From: Acetobacterium woodii
GTDB lineage: Bacteria > Bacillota > Clostridia > Eubacteriales > Eubacteriaceae
DNA length: 64,000 nt
Assembly: GCA_016213825.1 (NCBI GenBank)
Contig: JACQZP010000009.1
Span: 1 to 64,000, forward strand
Direction: 5' to 3'
The position numbers and the translations under genes are program-made. This document shows, piece after piece, positions 1 through 8,483 of this stretch. Positions within the stretch are counted from its first letter, which is position 1. Every line of letters starts with the position of its first letter. The notes below the pieces were generated by a model. That model saw only the letters and a list, made by a program, of their open reading frames with translations, was not told the DNA's origin and made no database searches.

Positions 1-352
1 AGGAGTCTGGACCGTGTCTCAGTTCCAGTGTGACCGTTCGCCCTCTCAGACCGGTTACCCATCGTCGCCTTGGTGGGCTGTTATCTCACCAACTAGCTAA
101 TGGGACGCGGGTCCATCCTATGGCACCGGAGCGTTTAATACTTCTGCCATGCGACAAATGTATCTTATAAGGCATTACTCCCAGTTTCCCGAGGCTATTC
201 CTTTCCATAGGGCAGGTTACCCACGCGTTACTCACCCGTTCGCCACTTTCTAAAGAATCCGTGCAAGCACTTCATCTTCGTCTCGTTCGACTTGCATGTG
301 TTAAGCATACCGCCAGCGTTCGTCCTGAGCCAGGATCAAACTCTCAATAAAA
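1..352 (-). rRNA. rrs: 16S ribosomal RNA, 5' part (partial)
   Basis: The reverse complement carries the conserved 16S opening (AGAGTTTGATCCTGGCTCAG, the complement of about 327-346), the TGAGTAACGCGTGGG block, and the GACACGGTCCAGACTCCT block at the window edge, so about the first 350 nucleotides are present and the rest lies left of base 1. The 5' end is estimated from the usual distance to AGAGTTTGATC. The sequence looks like Eubacteriaceae/Acetobacterium from memory. Two strong promoters lie upstream at about 580-713. Confidence 0.97.
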
Positions 353-579
353 GTTTGTATTTAAAGCCGTTTGGCTTTTAAATGCTGTCTCATTTGAATA
401 ACGTATTTATACTCTACCGAGTTAATGTTTTAAAGAGTGCATCTCTCTGTTTCTATTTTAGCCGCCGTCACCCTCGCGGATGTTTCGGCTGTTTTACAGG
501 TTTTATGGTACTATTCTCTTTTCTATGACCGCCGCACCTCAGTAGTTTTTTGTTTGTTTCCTACCGAAGAAGCTTTTCT

Positions 580-608
580 ATTATATCGTCATTGTTCTCA
601 ATTGTCAA
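580..608 (-). promoter_or_regulatory. rrn promoter, proximal
   Basis: On the minus strand a perfect -35 TTGACA (complement of 603-608) and a perfect -10 TATAAT (complement of 580-585) are separated by 17 bp. It points into the 16S gene, about 230 bp upstream of the mature 5' end. The 353-579 stretch is the rRNA leader; a short self-complementary AAAGCC...GGCTTT stem at about 363-379 sits in it. Confidence 0.85.
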
Positions 609-684
609 GCTGTTTTTTGAAATTCTTTTAAGTTGTTTTCTGTGTTGTTCTGTTTTCGCCGTCGCTGTTTTTGACGACTTTGTT

Positions 685-713
685 AGTATAAAGACTTTTT
701 AGCTCTTTGTCAA
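685..713 (-). promoter_or_regulatory. rrn promoter, distal
   Basis: A second minus-strand promoter has TTGACA (complement of 708-713), a 17-bp spacer and TATACT (complement of 685-690). Tandem promoters about 105 bp apart are typical of bacterial rrn operons. It lies just below the stop codon of the EamA gene. Confidence 0.8.
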
Positions 714-747
714 CTGTTTTTAGTATAATTTTCTATTTCATATTTTA

Positions 748-1662
748 CTATTTGAAAAAAACCTTTTCTAGTCTGAACATTCTGACCAGTTTGTCCCCAT
801 CCGTCAAATTAACAAAGGATCCGAATAAAATGAAAATCAGCCCAATTCCTATGTTGATGGTGATCGTCTCGCCCAATATGACCATTGCAAAAATAGGTGC
901 AACCATTGGTTTGATAAAAAAAGCTACCGATGCTGTGGAAGGTCCTGCGATTTCCACTGTTTTCAAGTAAAAATAATAGCCGATTCCGGTAACACATACC
1001 CCCAGATAAAAAAGCAATGGAGCAGTCGCCATACTGACCCCTTCCAGAATTGGTGCTCTGGTTATGATTAACATGACTAGCAAAATTGCTGATCCCATTA
1101 GAAAACTGAAACTATTTTGCGCCACACCCCCTATTTTTCCGATCCGTTTCTTGCCAAAGGCAGTATACAGACCAAAGGAAATAGCCGCCACCAGTGTCAT
1201 TAATACAAACCAGATATTATTGTCTCCCGAAATAAGTTTTTGAGGATTCATAATAATAATCAGTCCGATTATACTAATCGTAAGCGCAATGGCCTTTTTT
1301 TTCGTGAATTTCTCGTGGACGATAAAATGTGCAAAAACCATCGTAAAGACGGGATTGATCGAAAAGATCAGGGCCGCCAGACTGGCATTGATGCCCATTA
1401 AACCAATTTGAAAAAGCACCATACTAAAGCAAATACAAATAAAACCCAGACTGAGGAGATAACCCATATCTCCTATATTCAGTTTTATTTGTCTTTTCTT
1501 TAAATCACGAATAGCGAAGGGCAGCAGAAACAGCCCGCCGATCAAAAAACGGATAAAGGTAAGCTGGATCGGATTAAAGGTTGCGCCGCCAATTTTCAGC
1601 GCAACTTCCATTGAACCAAAGAGTAATCCTGTTAGGAAGACATAGATATAGACTTTTTTCAT
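748..1662 (-). CDS. EamA-family (DMT superfamily) membrane transporter
   Basis: The 304-residue protein is almost entirely hydrophobic, with about ten predicted membrane helices in two similar halves, the layout of EamA drug/metabolite transporters. Small charged loops such as DLKKRQ (about residues 53-58) separate the helices. The substrate cannot be told from sequence; family members export metabolites, amino acids or drugs. The ATG is preceded by GAGGAA. The gene is alone: the Nudix gene upstream is on the same strand but about 130 bp away, and the rrn promoters follow it. Confidence 0.85.
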   Translation of the reverse strand: MKKVYIYVFLTGLLFGSMEVALKIGGATFNPIQLTFIRFLIGGLFLLPFAIRDLKKRQIKLNIGDMGYLLSLGFICICFSMVLFQIGLMGINASLAALIFSINPVFTMVFAHFIVHEKFTKKKAIALTISIIGLIIIMNPQKLISGDNNIWFVLMTLVAAISFGLYTAFGKKRIGKIGGVAQNSFSFLMGSAILLVMLIITRAPILEGVSMATAPLLFYLGVCVTGIGYYFYLKTVEIAGPSTASVAFFIKPMVAPIFAMVILGETITINIGIGLIFILFGSFVNLTDGDKLVRMFRLEKVFFK

Positions 1663-1796
1663 AATTCCTCATTTCCAATTTTAAATTACTAAGATATTCT
1701 CATTTATTAAGATACTTTGTATTGTGTTCGTCATTTTGATCAATACTCATCCCTGAAAATCGCTTGACGCACTCAACGAATTACGCATTCAGACTT

Positions 1797-2435
1797 TTAA
1801 TCCTTTTTAATCTGTTTACAGGACAACAGATCATACCGTTCGATTAGTTCTACAACTGATTCCACAATACTGGCAGTCATTCCCCAGATTACCTCGTTCT
1901 TATAAGTATAGAAGTTAAGTTCGTAGGTGCCTTTCAGCCATGGATAGTTTTTTCCGCCAGGAATACTCTCGTAAGGGAAGTCATTGGGTTGTTCAATAAT
2001 CAGATGATTGAAGTATTTTTTCGGTTTATTATCCTGAAAAAAGCGAACCGGTACCGTAAAGATGTCCCCGACTTCTTCATGGCTAAAATGATAGTTGTAA
2101 TTATGCAGCCTGGCTATAAAAGGATGGATGATGATATTAAAGGGTGATATGAAAATATCGCCAGGCCCCAACATCTCAATTTGCTCCTGATCTACCAACA
2201 ATTCTTCCATGGTTTCACGAATGGCGCCTTCTGCTGCCTGTTCATTCACTTCCAGTCTTCCGCCGGGAAAACAGATCTCACCCGGCTGGCGATTAAGGAC
2301 TTCCGACCGCTTTTCAAAAAGAAATGCCGGTCCTTCTTCTGTTTCGATCAGAATGGCCAATACGGCATACTGTCCAAAGTTTCTTTCCCCGATCATTCCC
2401 GGACGACGATTAAAAAACTCAAATCGATCCAACAT
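1797..2435 (-). CDS. Nudix hydrolase, CoA-pyrophosphatase-like
   Basis: A 212-residue protein with a Nudix box at about residues 70-92 after a GEICFPGG stretch, as in the NudL/CoA diphosphatase group. The box has the REXXEE metal-binding core (RETMEE), but the usual glycine after EE-X is a leucine (EELL). Family members hydrolyse CoA or other nucleoside diphosphate derivatives; the substrate here is inferred only from similarity. The ATG at 2435 is chosen because GAGGTGG lies directly upstream; an in-frame TTG 12 bases earlier overlaps that site. The gene is transcribed away from the divergent PadR gene. Confidence 0.85.
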   Translation of the reverse strand: MLDRFEFFNRRPGMIGERNFGQYAVLAILIETEEGPAFLFEKRSEVLNRQPGEICFPGGRLEVNEQAAEGAIRETMEELLVDQEQIEMLGPGDIFISPFNIIIHPFIARLHNYNYHFSHEEVGDIFTVPVRFFQDNKPKKYFNHLIIEQPNDFPYESIPGGKNYPWLKGTYELNFYTYKNEVIWGMTASIVESVVELIERYDLLSCKQIKKD

Positions 2436-2613
2436 ATTCCACCTCAACTAGTCATTTATCTTGTTATTTATAAAGCAGCATCACTCATGGCACTGTTTTT
2501 ACTTTTGCAGTTTGCTATTTTATTTTACCATAGAATAGAATCATTGGAAATTCACACATCTCAAATATTTCTTTAGGCAATATATACAGGCAATATAAAA
2601 ACGACAAAATTTC

Positions 2614-2666
2614 TTGCATTGCCTAGAAGTTCTAGGTATAATGGTTTTATACCTAGAACTTCTAGG
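2614..2666 (+). promoter_or_regulatory. padR promoter with two flanking palindromic operators
   Basis: A -35 TTGCAT (2614-2619), 17-bp spacer and -10 TATAAT (2637-2642) form the promoter. A perfect palindrome CCTAGAAGTTCTAGG fills the spacer (2622-2636). A second, CCTAGAACTTCTAGG, lies just after the -10 (2652-2666). Their centres are 30 bp apart, about three helical turns, suggesting two regulator dimers bound on one face of the DNA. The likely ligand is the PadR protein encoded immediately downstream (autorepression, inferred). Confidence 0.85.
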
Positions 2667-2680
2667 CAATGGAGGTTTTT

Positions 2681-3043
2681 ATGAATGTGTCAAAGGATTT
2701 AATTGCGGCCTCTGCAACACCTTTTATTTTATCGATCTTAAAAGAGAACGACAGCTACGGTTACGCAATTATCAAGAAGGTGCGCGAATTAACCGGGGAC
2801 GAGTTGGTCTGGTCCGAGGGGATGCTCTATCCGGTGCTCCATCGGCTTGAAGAAAAGAATTTTATCCAATCGTATTGGAATGATTCGGACGGAGGACGCA
2901 AACGAAAGTACTACAAAATTAAAGCGGAAGGCCTGGTTGAACTGGATGAGCAAAAGAAGCAATGGGATATTGTTCATACTGCTCTTTCCAAAACCTGGCT
3001 AAAAATTATGAATAAGGAGGATTGTCTGTCATGTTCGACTTAG
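2681..3043 (+). CDS. PadR-family transcriptional regulator
   Basis: A 120-residue winged-helix protein. The PadR signature is clear: ATPFILSILKENDSYGYAI, then SEGMLYPVLHRLEEKNFI as the recognition helix region, and GGRKRKYYKI as the wing. PadR proteins usually repress their own operon and a neighbouring membrane protein. The start at 2681 follows GGAGG at 2671-2675; an in-frame ATG at 2669 overlaps that site and is unlikely. It overlaps the next gene by 13 bp, so the two are translationally coupled. Two palindromes flank its promoter. Confidence 0.93.
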   Translation: MNVSKDLIAASATPFILSILKENDSYGYAIIKKVRELTGDELVWSEGMLYPVLHRLEEKNFIQSYWNDSDGGRKRKYYKIKAEGLVELDEQKKQWDIVHTALSKTWLKIMNKEDCLSCST

Positions 3044-4386
3044 AAAAAAACATTCACGACTGGAGCGACTGCCTGCGAAGTCAAGGGCATTTTAAAGAAA
3101 TCGATATTATTGAATTGGAAAGTCATCTCCATGATGAAATTGAAGATCTGATTCACGTTGGATTATCAGAGGAAGAAGCGTTTTTAATTAGTGTAAAGCG
3201 TTTTGGTAATACACATTCAGTTTCCCGGGAATATTCAAAAGTAAATACCGAAAACTTGTGGAAGCAATTGATGTTAGAACCTGAAACCACCGGAATTTCG
3301 AGTGAAAACCAGCGCTATATCGGTCTGGTCATTCTCTTTTCATTTCTGGCCGGCAGCTTTTTTAAAATTCCGGAACTTTTTGGTTATAGTTTCAATGATC
3401 CCCAATACCAGTTGTTTTATTTTAAAAATCTGAGTTTTTTCATCCTGCCGCTGATCGCTCTGTTTTTTCTCTATAAAAACAAGTCCAGCCTAAAAATGGT
3501 CACCGCTATTTTAGCCATTTTTGCCGGCTCAGCAATTTTGATCAATGTGTATCCTTCGTATCCGCCAAACACTACCGAAATACTGACTGCTCTGCATCTG
3601 CCATTGTTCTTATGGCTGATCACCGGGGTTGCCTATATCGGTGCGAATTGGCGCAGCAGCCAGGGGCGGATGAATTTTATCCGTTTTACCGGTGAATCGG
3701 TGATTTATGGCACCCTGATTTTCTGTGGGCTTATTGTTCTGGTTCTGTTTACTCAAGCTATTTTCTCTGCCATCCAAATTGATGCCAGCTGGTTTATTCA
3801 AAACTACTTAATTATTTATGGCGCTGCGGCGGTGGCTATGATTACTGTCTACCTGGTCGAAACCAAGAAAAGTATTGTTGAAAATTTTGCTCCGATTTTG
3901 GCAAAAATATTCAGTCCACTTTTTCTAATCATCATGGTTGCTTTTTTATTGGTGATGCTAGTGTCTGGGAAAAGCCCTTTTATGGAAAGAGACTACCTGA
4001 TCGCCTTTGATTTTATGCTGGTATTGGTACTCGGTTTAGTTCTTTATACCATTTCGGCCCGAAATCCCTATGGTAAAAACAATCTCTTTGATTATCTCAA
4101 TCTAGCCCTGATCGTTGCGGCAATGATTATCGATGCAGTCGCCCTATCGGCGATCCTCTTTCGATTATCAGTATTTGGAATCACACCGAATAAGCTGGCC
4201 GCGCTGGGCGAAAACCTGATACTGCTTGTTAATCTGGCCGGATTAGCCTGGCTGTATTGCCGCTTTTTCCTGAAAAAAAGCGATTTTATCAAGATCGAAA
4301 ACTGGCAGACTTCCTATCTTTATGCTTATGCTGTCTGGTTAGGAATTGTCGCCTTTGTTTTCCCGATTGCTTTTGGTTTTAATTGA
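3031..4386 (+). CDS. HAAS-domain (permease prefix-like) multi-pass membrane protein
   Basis: The 451-residue protein starts with a soluble helical domain of about 75 residues (ESHLHDEIEDL...GLSEEEAFLISVKRFG) that matches the HAAS / permease-prefix type usually paired with PadR regulators. About ten or eleven hydrophobic helices follow to the C-terminus. Function is unknown; in comparable pairs the membrane protein is thought to sense or answer envelope stress. The ATG at 3031 is favoured because AGGAGG lies 10 bases upstream; an in-frame TTG at 3022 is too close to it. The gene is coupled to padR and ends at a strong terminator. Confidence 0.8.
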   Translation: MFDLEKNIHDWSDCLRSQGHFKEIDIIELESHLHDEIEDLIHVGLSEEEAFLISVKRFGNTHSVSREYSKVNTENLWKQLMLEPETTGISSENQRYIGLVILFSFLAGSFFKIPELFGYSFNDPQYQLFYFKNLSFFILPLIALFFLYKNKSSLKMVTAILAIFAGSAILINVYPSYPPNTTEILTALHLPLFLWLITGVAYIGANWRSSQGRMNFIRFTGESVIYGTLIFCGLIVLVLFTQAIFSAIQIDASWFIQNYLIIYGAAAVAMITVYLVETKKSIVENFAPILAKIFSPLFLIIMVAFLLVMLVSGKSPFMERDYLIAFDFMLVLVLGLVLYTISARNPYGKNNLFDYLNLALIVAAMIIDAVALSAILFRLSVFGITPNKLAALGENLILLVNLAGLAWLYCRFFLKKSDFIKIENWQTSYLYAYAVWLGIVAFVFPIAFGFN

Positions 4387-4426
4387 TTATCAACAAACCC
4401 AATTAAATTGACAGATTTGCTGCTAA

Positions 4427-4475
4427 AATAAAGACTGACCAGTCTACCCGAACGGGTGGCTGGTCAGTCTTTATT
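4427..4475. terminator. Bidirectional intrinsic terminator
   Basis: Perfect 16-bp inverted repeat (4427-4442 with 4460-4475) around a 17-base loop, with A-rich and T-rich ends. It serves the PadR operon and, on the other strand, the converging GlcG/HbpS-like gene. Confidence 0.9.
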
Positions 4476-4576
4476 TACACTTATTTTTTTCTAAATCAAC
4501 GGGATCAAATCAGCATCTCAGACAGGACGTCAATTAAAATCTTGAAGCTCTGCACCAGACAAGCAATTTTGATAAA

Positions 4577-4987
4577 TTATTTTAGACTATCCAGCCCAGC
4601 CTGAGCAACAGTCATATCTTCTGCTACGCTTCCGCCACTGACTCCGATCCCGCCAATAATCTTTCCATTTTCAATAATCGGGAAACCACCCCCAAAGACA
4701 ACCATTCGCCCTTTATCGCAGGAAGCAATTCCAAAAAGTTGTCCGGATTCTTTAGCCAGATCGGCCGCTGTATCGGTACTCATTTTAAGGGCTACCGCTG
4801 TATAGGCTTTATTGGTTGCAATATCCATGCTGGCCAATAAAGAATCTTCCATCCGGTTGAACAATACCGTGTTTCCACTAGCATCACAAACAACAATCAC
4901 CATTGGCACATCAATCTGGATTGCTTTTTCAGCAGCCGCTTCAGCCATCTTCTTTGCCATGTCTAATAATTTCCCTGTTTTTGTCAT
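4577..4987 (-). CDS. GlcG/HbpS-like (DUF336) heme-binding family protein
   Basis: A 136-residue cytosolic protein with the family's typical pattern: PMVIVVCDASG near residue 30, an A(Y)TAVALKMST helix, and the glycine-rich end GGGFPIIENGKIIGGIGVSGG. This is the GlcG/HbpS (Haem_degrading) fold. Members are found beside diol, glycolate and propanediol use genes or bind haem; no such neighbour is present, so the role is open. The ATG at 4987 follows GGAGG; an upstream in-frame GTG overlaps that site. Confidence 0.85.
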   Translation of the reverse strand: MTKTGKLLDMAKKMAEAAAEKAIQIDVPMVIVVCDASGNTVLFNRMEDSLLASMDIATNKAYTAVALKMSTDTAADLAKESGQLFGIASCDKGRMVVFGGGFPIIENGKIIGGIGVSGGSVAEDMTVAQAGLDSLK

Positions 4988-5289
4988 TTTTTCCTCCACT
5001 TTTTTGTATTATACATTCTTTCAGAGTTCGCTTTTCTGATTCAAGTCGATATAATTAGATACTCGCATACCAAAAGTTACTAAATCAGCCGCCAATCTGA
5101 AAAATAATGCTCATGTTAGATAACTAGCAAATTCTATGCCAATCAAAAAAGCTTGGTAATATATCATATCTTAATATTTCTCACCGTTACCTGTCTTATC
5201 TTAGAACACTTTTTTCATTTATTTGTTCGTTCTTTCTACACTTGTTCGTATTTTGATCGATCCCTATTATCATTTTCCGCATTGATATC
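4988..5289. other. Gene-free stretch
   Basis: AT-rich spacer between the GlcG/HbpS-like gene and the LRR gene's terminator. A minus-strand TATAAT at about 5006-5011 could be the -10 of the gene at 4577-4987, but no convincing -35 is visible. Nothing else is recognisable. Confidence 0.4.
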
Positions 5290-5334
5290 AAAAAGATCCC
5301 ATCAAATTTCTCGAGAATTCGGTGGGATCTTTTT
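5290..5334 (-). terminator. Intrinsic terminator of the LRR gene
   Basis: AAAAAGATCCCATC (5290-5303) pairs with GGTGGGATCTTTTT (5321-5334) with one mismatch, giving a GC-core stem flanked by A and T runs just beyond the stop codon at 5360. Confidence 0.8.
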
Positions 5335-5359
5335 AATTTATTCAATTCGGCTATCATAA

Positions 5360-5860
5360 TTATTTCCGATGAAGTACGACATTTGGACAACCTTCAAAGG
5401 CTTTATCACTGATTTCCTCAATGGTAGCTGGTAAATAAACATCAACTAAACTAATACAGTCTTTAAACGCCCAAGCCAGAATTTTTCGAGTCCCCTCATT
5501 GATTTTTACTGTTGTCAGTTGATCGCATTGATTAAAAGTAAAGGAAGCAATCCGTTCAACACTGCCGGGAATATCAATTTCTTCAATACCGCATCGGGTC
5601 ATGGCATATTGCCAGAAATCTCTTAGGTTTGCCGATAACTTTACGTGTTTGAGGTTTTCACAACCATCAAAAACAAATCCGCCAATCTCAACGACAGTAT
5701 CGGGAAATTCTACTCGCACTAATTCTTTGTGTCCTTTAAATATGTCATCGCAAACAATCAGAATATTTTTGTCTTGCGGAATAATGGCTTCTTCTCCATT
5801 TCCGACAACCTCCATCAGACATACAGCAAAATCTTGGTTTTTATAATAATACTCGTACAT
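5360..5860 (-). CDS. Small BspA-type leucine-rich repeat protein
   Basis: The 166-residue protein has about five repeats of the LRR_5/BspA type, for example LVRVEFPDTVVEIGGFVFDG, LTTVKINEGTRKILAWAFKD and LVDVYLPATIEEISDKAFEG. There is no signal peptide, membrane helix or cell-wall anchor, so unlike most BspA-like proteins it is probably cytosolic, likely a protein-binding module with unknown partner. The first about 40 residues are not repeat-like. The start follows GAGGAG. It stands alone, divergent from the GntR-ABC operon. Confidence 0.8.
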   Translation of the reverse strand: MYEYYYKNQDFAVCLMEVVGNGEEAIIPQDKNILIVCDDIFKGHKELVRVEFPDTVVEIGGFVFDGCENLKHVKLSANLRDFWQYAMTRCGIEEIDIPGSVERIASFTFNQCDQLTTVKINEGTRKILAWAFKDCISLVDVYLPATIEEISDKAFEGCPNVVLHRK

Positions 5861-6039
5861 TTATTCTCCTCTTCATTTTCAACATCATTCTCCCTTGCCA
5901 GCAAAAATTTAAAATGAGCTGCAATCGGCGAACGACTGGCATTGTTTCCTTTTGTGAGTATAGCATAAAACGGGTTTGAATGAAATGTGAAAGCAGGGCC
6001 CGATCTTGTAAATAAATTTTCTATTATTAAAAATTGGTA

Positions 6040-6103
6040 TTGACAACCAAACAAACCTGCATTACAATAGCACCATAGTTAATTAGTCAACTAACTAACT
6101 AAT
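6040..6103 (+). promoter_or_regulatory. Promoter and candidate GntR operator of the ABC operon
   Basis: TTGACA (6040-6045), 17-bp spacer, TACAAT (6063-6068). Just downstream, at 6077-6103, an AGTTA...TAACT inverted arrangement overlaps the tandem motif ACTAACTAACTAA, where an autoregulatory YtrA-type GntR repressor could bind. Confidence 0.7.
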
Positions 6104-6125
6104 ATTCTCGAAAGGGGGTGTCCCT

Positions 6126-6494
6126 TTGCAAATAAATTTTGAAGATGAACGTCCGATTTTTGTTCAAATTGCTGATGGTGTTGAGGATGCTATCTTAACA
6201 GGTGCATTTGAGGAAAGCGGTCAGATTCCCTCCATAACTGAATTGTCGGTCAGTTATAAAATTAATCCGGCGACGGCACTTAAGGGCATATCGATTTTGG
6301 TTGACGAAGGCATTATTTTTAAAAAACGCGGTGTCGGGATGTTTGTCGCTCCCGGTGCGGTTTCAAAACTGCGGGACAAACGTAAAGAATTATTTTTCGA
6401 TCATTATATTAGAAAACTCATCGAAGAAGCAAAAAAATTAGGTATAACCAACGAAGAAATTATGAGAATGGTAGAAAGAGGTTACAAGGAATGA
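6126..6494 (+). CDS. GntR-family regulator, YtrA type
   Basis: A 122-residue protein: winged-helix DNA-binding domain (about residues 8-77, FVQIADGVEDAILTGAFEES then SITELSVSYKINPATA) followed by only about 45 residues of helix and no effector domain. This short form is the YtrA subfamily, which usually represses a linked ABC transporter; that fits the neighbours. The start is TTG at 6126 with AAGGGGGTG upstream. It overlaps the ATPase gene by 4 bases. Similar regulators respond to cell-wall antibiotics, but the signal here is unknown. Confidence 0.9.
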   Translation: MQINFEDERPIFVQIADGVEDAILTGAFEESGQIPSITELSVSYKINPATALKGISILVDEGIIFKKRGVGMFVAPGAVSKLRDKRKELFFDHYIRKLIEEAKKLGITNEEIMRMVERGYKE

Positions 6495-7345
6495 ACGGAA
6501 TACAAATCAACAATGTGACGAAAACATTTGGGGAAACATTAGCTTTAAATCAGGTGACCCTGAATTTTGAGCCCCATAAAATATACGGATTATTGGGTCG
6601 AAACGGCGCCGGAAAATCCACCCTTTTGAATATTATCACCAATCGTCTCTTTGCTGACCATGGCGAAGTCACGATTGATGGTCTGACCAGCATTGAAAAC
6701 AATCCTGCTCAAAACAGAGTCTATCTGATGTCAGAAAAAAACCTATACTCAAGTAGCATGACGTGTATGGAAGCGCTTAAGTGGAGTCAGGTGTTTTATC
6801 CGAATTTTGATATGGACTACGCACTTAACATTGCCAAACAGTTCGGTTTAGATCCAAAGAAAAAAATCCGCTCACTGTCGACCGGATATTCATCGATTTT
6901 TAAAATCGTCATCGCCTTATCCGTCAATACGCCTTATGTGTTATTTGATGAGCCCGTGTTGGGACTTGATGCCAATCATCGGGAACTGTTTTATAAGCTA
7001 TTAATTGAAAAATACAGTGAAAACACCTTTACCGCTATCATATCCACTCACTTGATCGAAGAAGTTTCTGCCCTGCTGGAAAATGTGATGATCATTAAAA
7101 ATGGCGAAATTCTTATCAACGAGTCTTGTGAAACCCTGCTGAGTAAAGGATATTCGGTAGCCGGCACCGCCAAACAAGTGGATATTTTTGTCCACGATAA
7201 AGAAGTGATCGGCATCGATACTCTGGGGCGACTAAAAACTGCCACCATCATCGGCGATCTGGATAAGACCAATCTGCCTGATGGTCTCGAAATAACCAGT
7301 CTCGATCTGCAAAAACTATTCATAAAACTTACAAACGAGGAGTAA
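6491..7345 (+). CDS. ABC transporter ATP-binding protein (YtrB-like)
   Basis: The 284-residue ATPase has Walker A GRNGAGKST (about 36-44), signature LSTGYSS in place of canonical LSGGQ (about 131-137), Walker B YVLFDEP and the switch histidine in ISTHL. The altered signature is common in YtrB-like exporters. The C-terminal about 70 residues have no assigned role. It energises the permease encoded 3 bp downstream; substrate unknown. It is translationally coupled to the GntR gene through an ATGA overlap. Confidence 0.92.
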   Translation: MNGIQINNVTKTFGETLALNQVTLNFEPHKIYGLLGRNGAGKSTLLNIITNRLFADHGEVTIDGLTSIENNPAQNRVYLMSEKNLYSSSMTCMEALKWSQVFYPNFDMDYALNIAKQFGLDPKKKIRSLSTGYSSIFKIVIALSVNTPYVLFDEPVLGLDANHRELFYKLLIEKYSENTFTAIISTHLIEEVSALLENVMIIKNGEILINESCETLLSKGYSVAGTAKQVDIFVHDKEVIGIDTLGRLKTATIIGDLDKTNLPDGLEITSLDLQKLFIKLTNEE

Positions 7346-7348
7346 CAA

Positions 7349-8116
7349 ATGAAATCAAGTGCAATCTATAAATTCCAATTAGCGGAGCATAAAAATTCCA
7401 CCCTAATATTCTGTCTGGTCATCCTAGCAATTCTGGCCTGCATTCCCATTTACAACGGCTTTTCCAGTATGTTCCAGGTACAAAGCGACACCACCATTCA
7501 AGTTACCGGCATTGACATGGCTCCAGCAATTTTTCTTTTCGTCTGCGGGTTGAATGCCTTTAAAGACAATTTTTACATGGCTCTGCAAAATGGTATTTCC
7601 CGAAAATCCTTATTTATCAATCGAATTTATGTTGTCTTAACGTTATCCGTTGTTATGGCCTTGTTCGACCAAATTGTTATGATATTGGGAAAAACAGTCG
7701 ACTCATTGTCAGAAAGCATTAACTATTCTGGTGTTTTGGAAATGCTTTATGGATCACAGTTTGGCACGCAATCAGGCGGGTTCTTAAAATATTTTGAAAG
7801 TTTTCTTTTTCTTACCACATTATTTATTGCCTTTTTATCCCTTGGCTACCTGATCACAGTGATATTTTATCGGATGAATAAAAAGCAGAAAATCAGTTAT
7901 GTGGTCAGTTTTTATGTTGTTGCCTTTGTCATTTTACCGATCATTGATATGTTGATGGCAGGCCAGCTTTCAATAATCCTTTTGAAATTTTTAGACATGA
8001 CCATGGGTATTTCCGTCCAGAACCCTTTTATCGGGATGTTTTCGCTGATCGTCTTTAGTATCATCTTAAGCGGGCTAACCTGGATTCTGATCAGAAAGGC
8101 CGGTGTGAAGAATTAG
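7349..8116 (+). CDS. ABC transporter permease
   Basis: A 255-residue membrane protein with about six hydrophobic segments (near residues 20-38, 60-75, 92-112, 150-172, 186-206 and 222-246) and a central extracytoplasmic loop rich in Ser/Gly. It is the partner of the preceding ATPase. An ATG after ACGAGGAG is used. The cassette GntR-ATPase-permease and its repressor-like promoter suggest an inducible stress or antibiotic-response exporter (inference). Confidence 0.85.
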   Translation: MKSSAIYKFQLAEHKNSTLIFCLVILAILACIPIYNGFSSMFQVQSDTTIQVTGIDMAPAIFLFVCGLNAFKDNFYMALQNGISRKSLFINRIYVVLTLSVVMALFDQIVMILGKTVDSLSESINYSGVLEMLYGSQFGTQSGGFLKYFESFLFLTTLFIAFLSLGYLITVIFYRMNKKQKISYVVSFYVVAFVILPIIDMLMAGQLSIILLKFLDMTMGISVQNPFIGMFSLIVFSIILSGLTWILIRKAGVKN

Positions 8117-8120
8117 TTTG

Positions 8121-8178
8121 AAAAAATGCATAGCCATGATTGTCCCCATTAAACAGGACGATCATGGCTATTTTTTTG
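8121..8178. terminator. Bidirectional intrinsic terminator
   Basis: A long stem (ATAGCCATGAT...ATCATGGCTAT) with A-run before and T-run after closes the ABC operon and also the converging zinc-ribbon gene. Confidence 0.9.
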
Positions 8179-8194
8179 ATTTCACTTTGTATTT

Positions 8195-8437
8195 TTAAAA
8201 GCACTCTTTCCATGCTGGCAATTGGCGCATCATATTCTCAACCGCCTTTTCTGCGACACTTTGGTCAAGTCCCTGGGTTTTGATGGTGAAATTAATCAGG
8301 CTCTGCTTCTTTTCTTCAAAAGATTGCATCGTACCATCTGAATTCGCACAATAGACACAATAATCCTTACTTGTGTCGCCCATGGCAAAATCACTTTCTT
8401 TTTTCATTGGCATTCCACATGCTATACAGGTTTTCAT
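8195..8437 (-). CDS. Small zinc-ribbon protein
   Basis: An 80-residue protein with two cysteine pairs, CIACGMPM near residue 4 and CVYCAN near residue 27, spaced as a zinc ribbon, followed by a helical tail ending in PAWKECF. It resembles the putative zinc-ribbon family (Zn_ribbon_2). Function is unknown; such genes often sit beside TetR or AraC regulators, and here it follows a VOC/TetR pair on the same strand. The start follows CAGGAGGT. Confidence 0.85.
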   Translation of the reverse strand: MKTCIACGMPMKKESDFAMGDTSKDYCVYCANSDGTMQSFEEKKQSLINFTIKTQGLDQSVAEKAVENMMRQLPAWKECF

Positions 8438-8483
8438 CTTTTTACCTCCTGGTATCTTATTTCATATCGGTAATAACCGATTA

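Noticed and set aside
437-631. 64-codon plus-strand frame in the rRNA leader
   Set aside because: It overlaps a minus-strand rrn promoter with perfect boxes, has no ribosome site and reads as low-complexity hydrophobic sequence.
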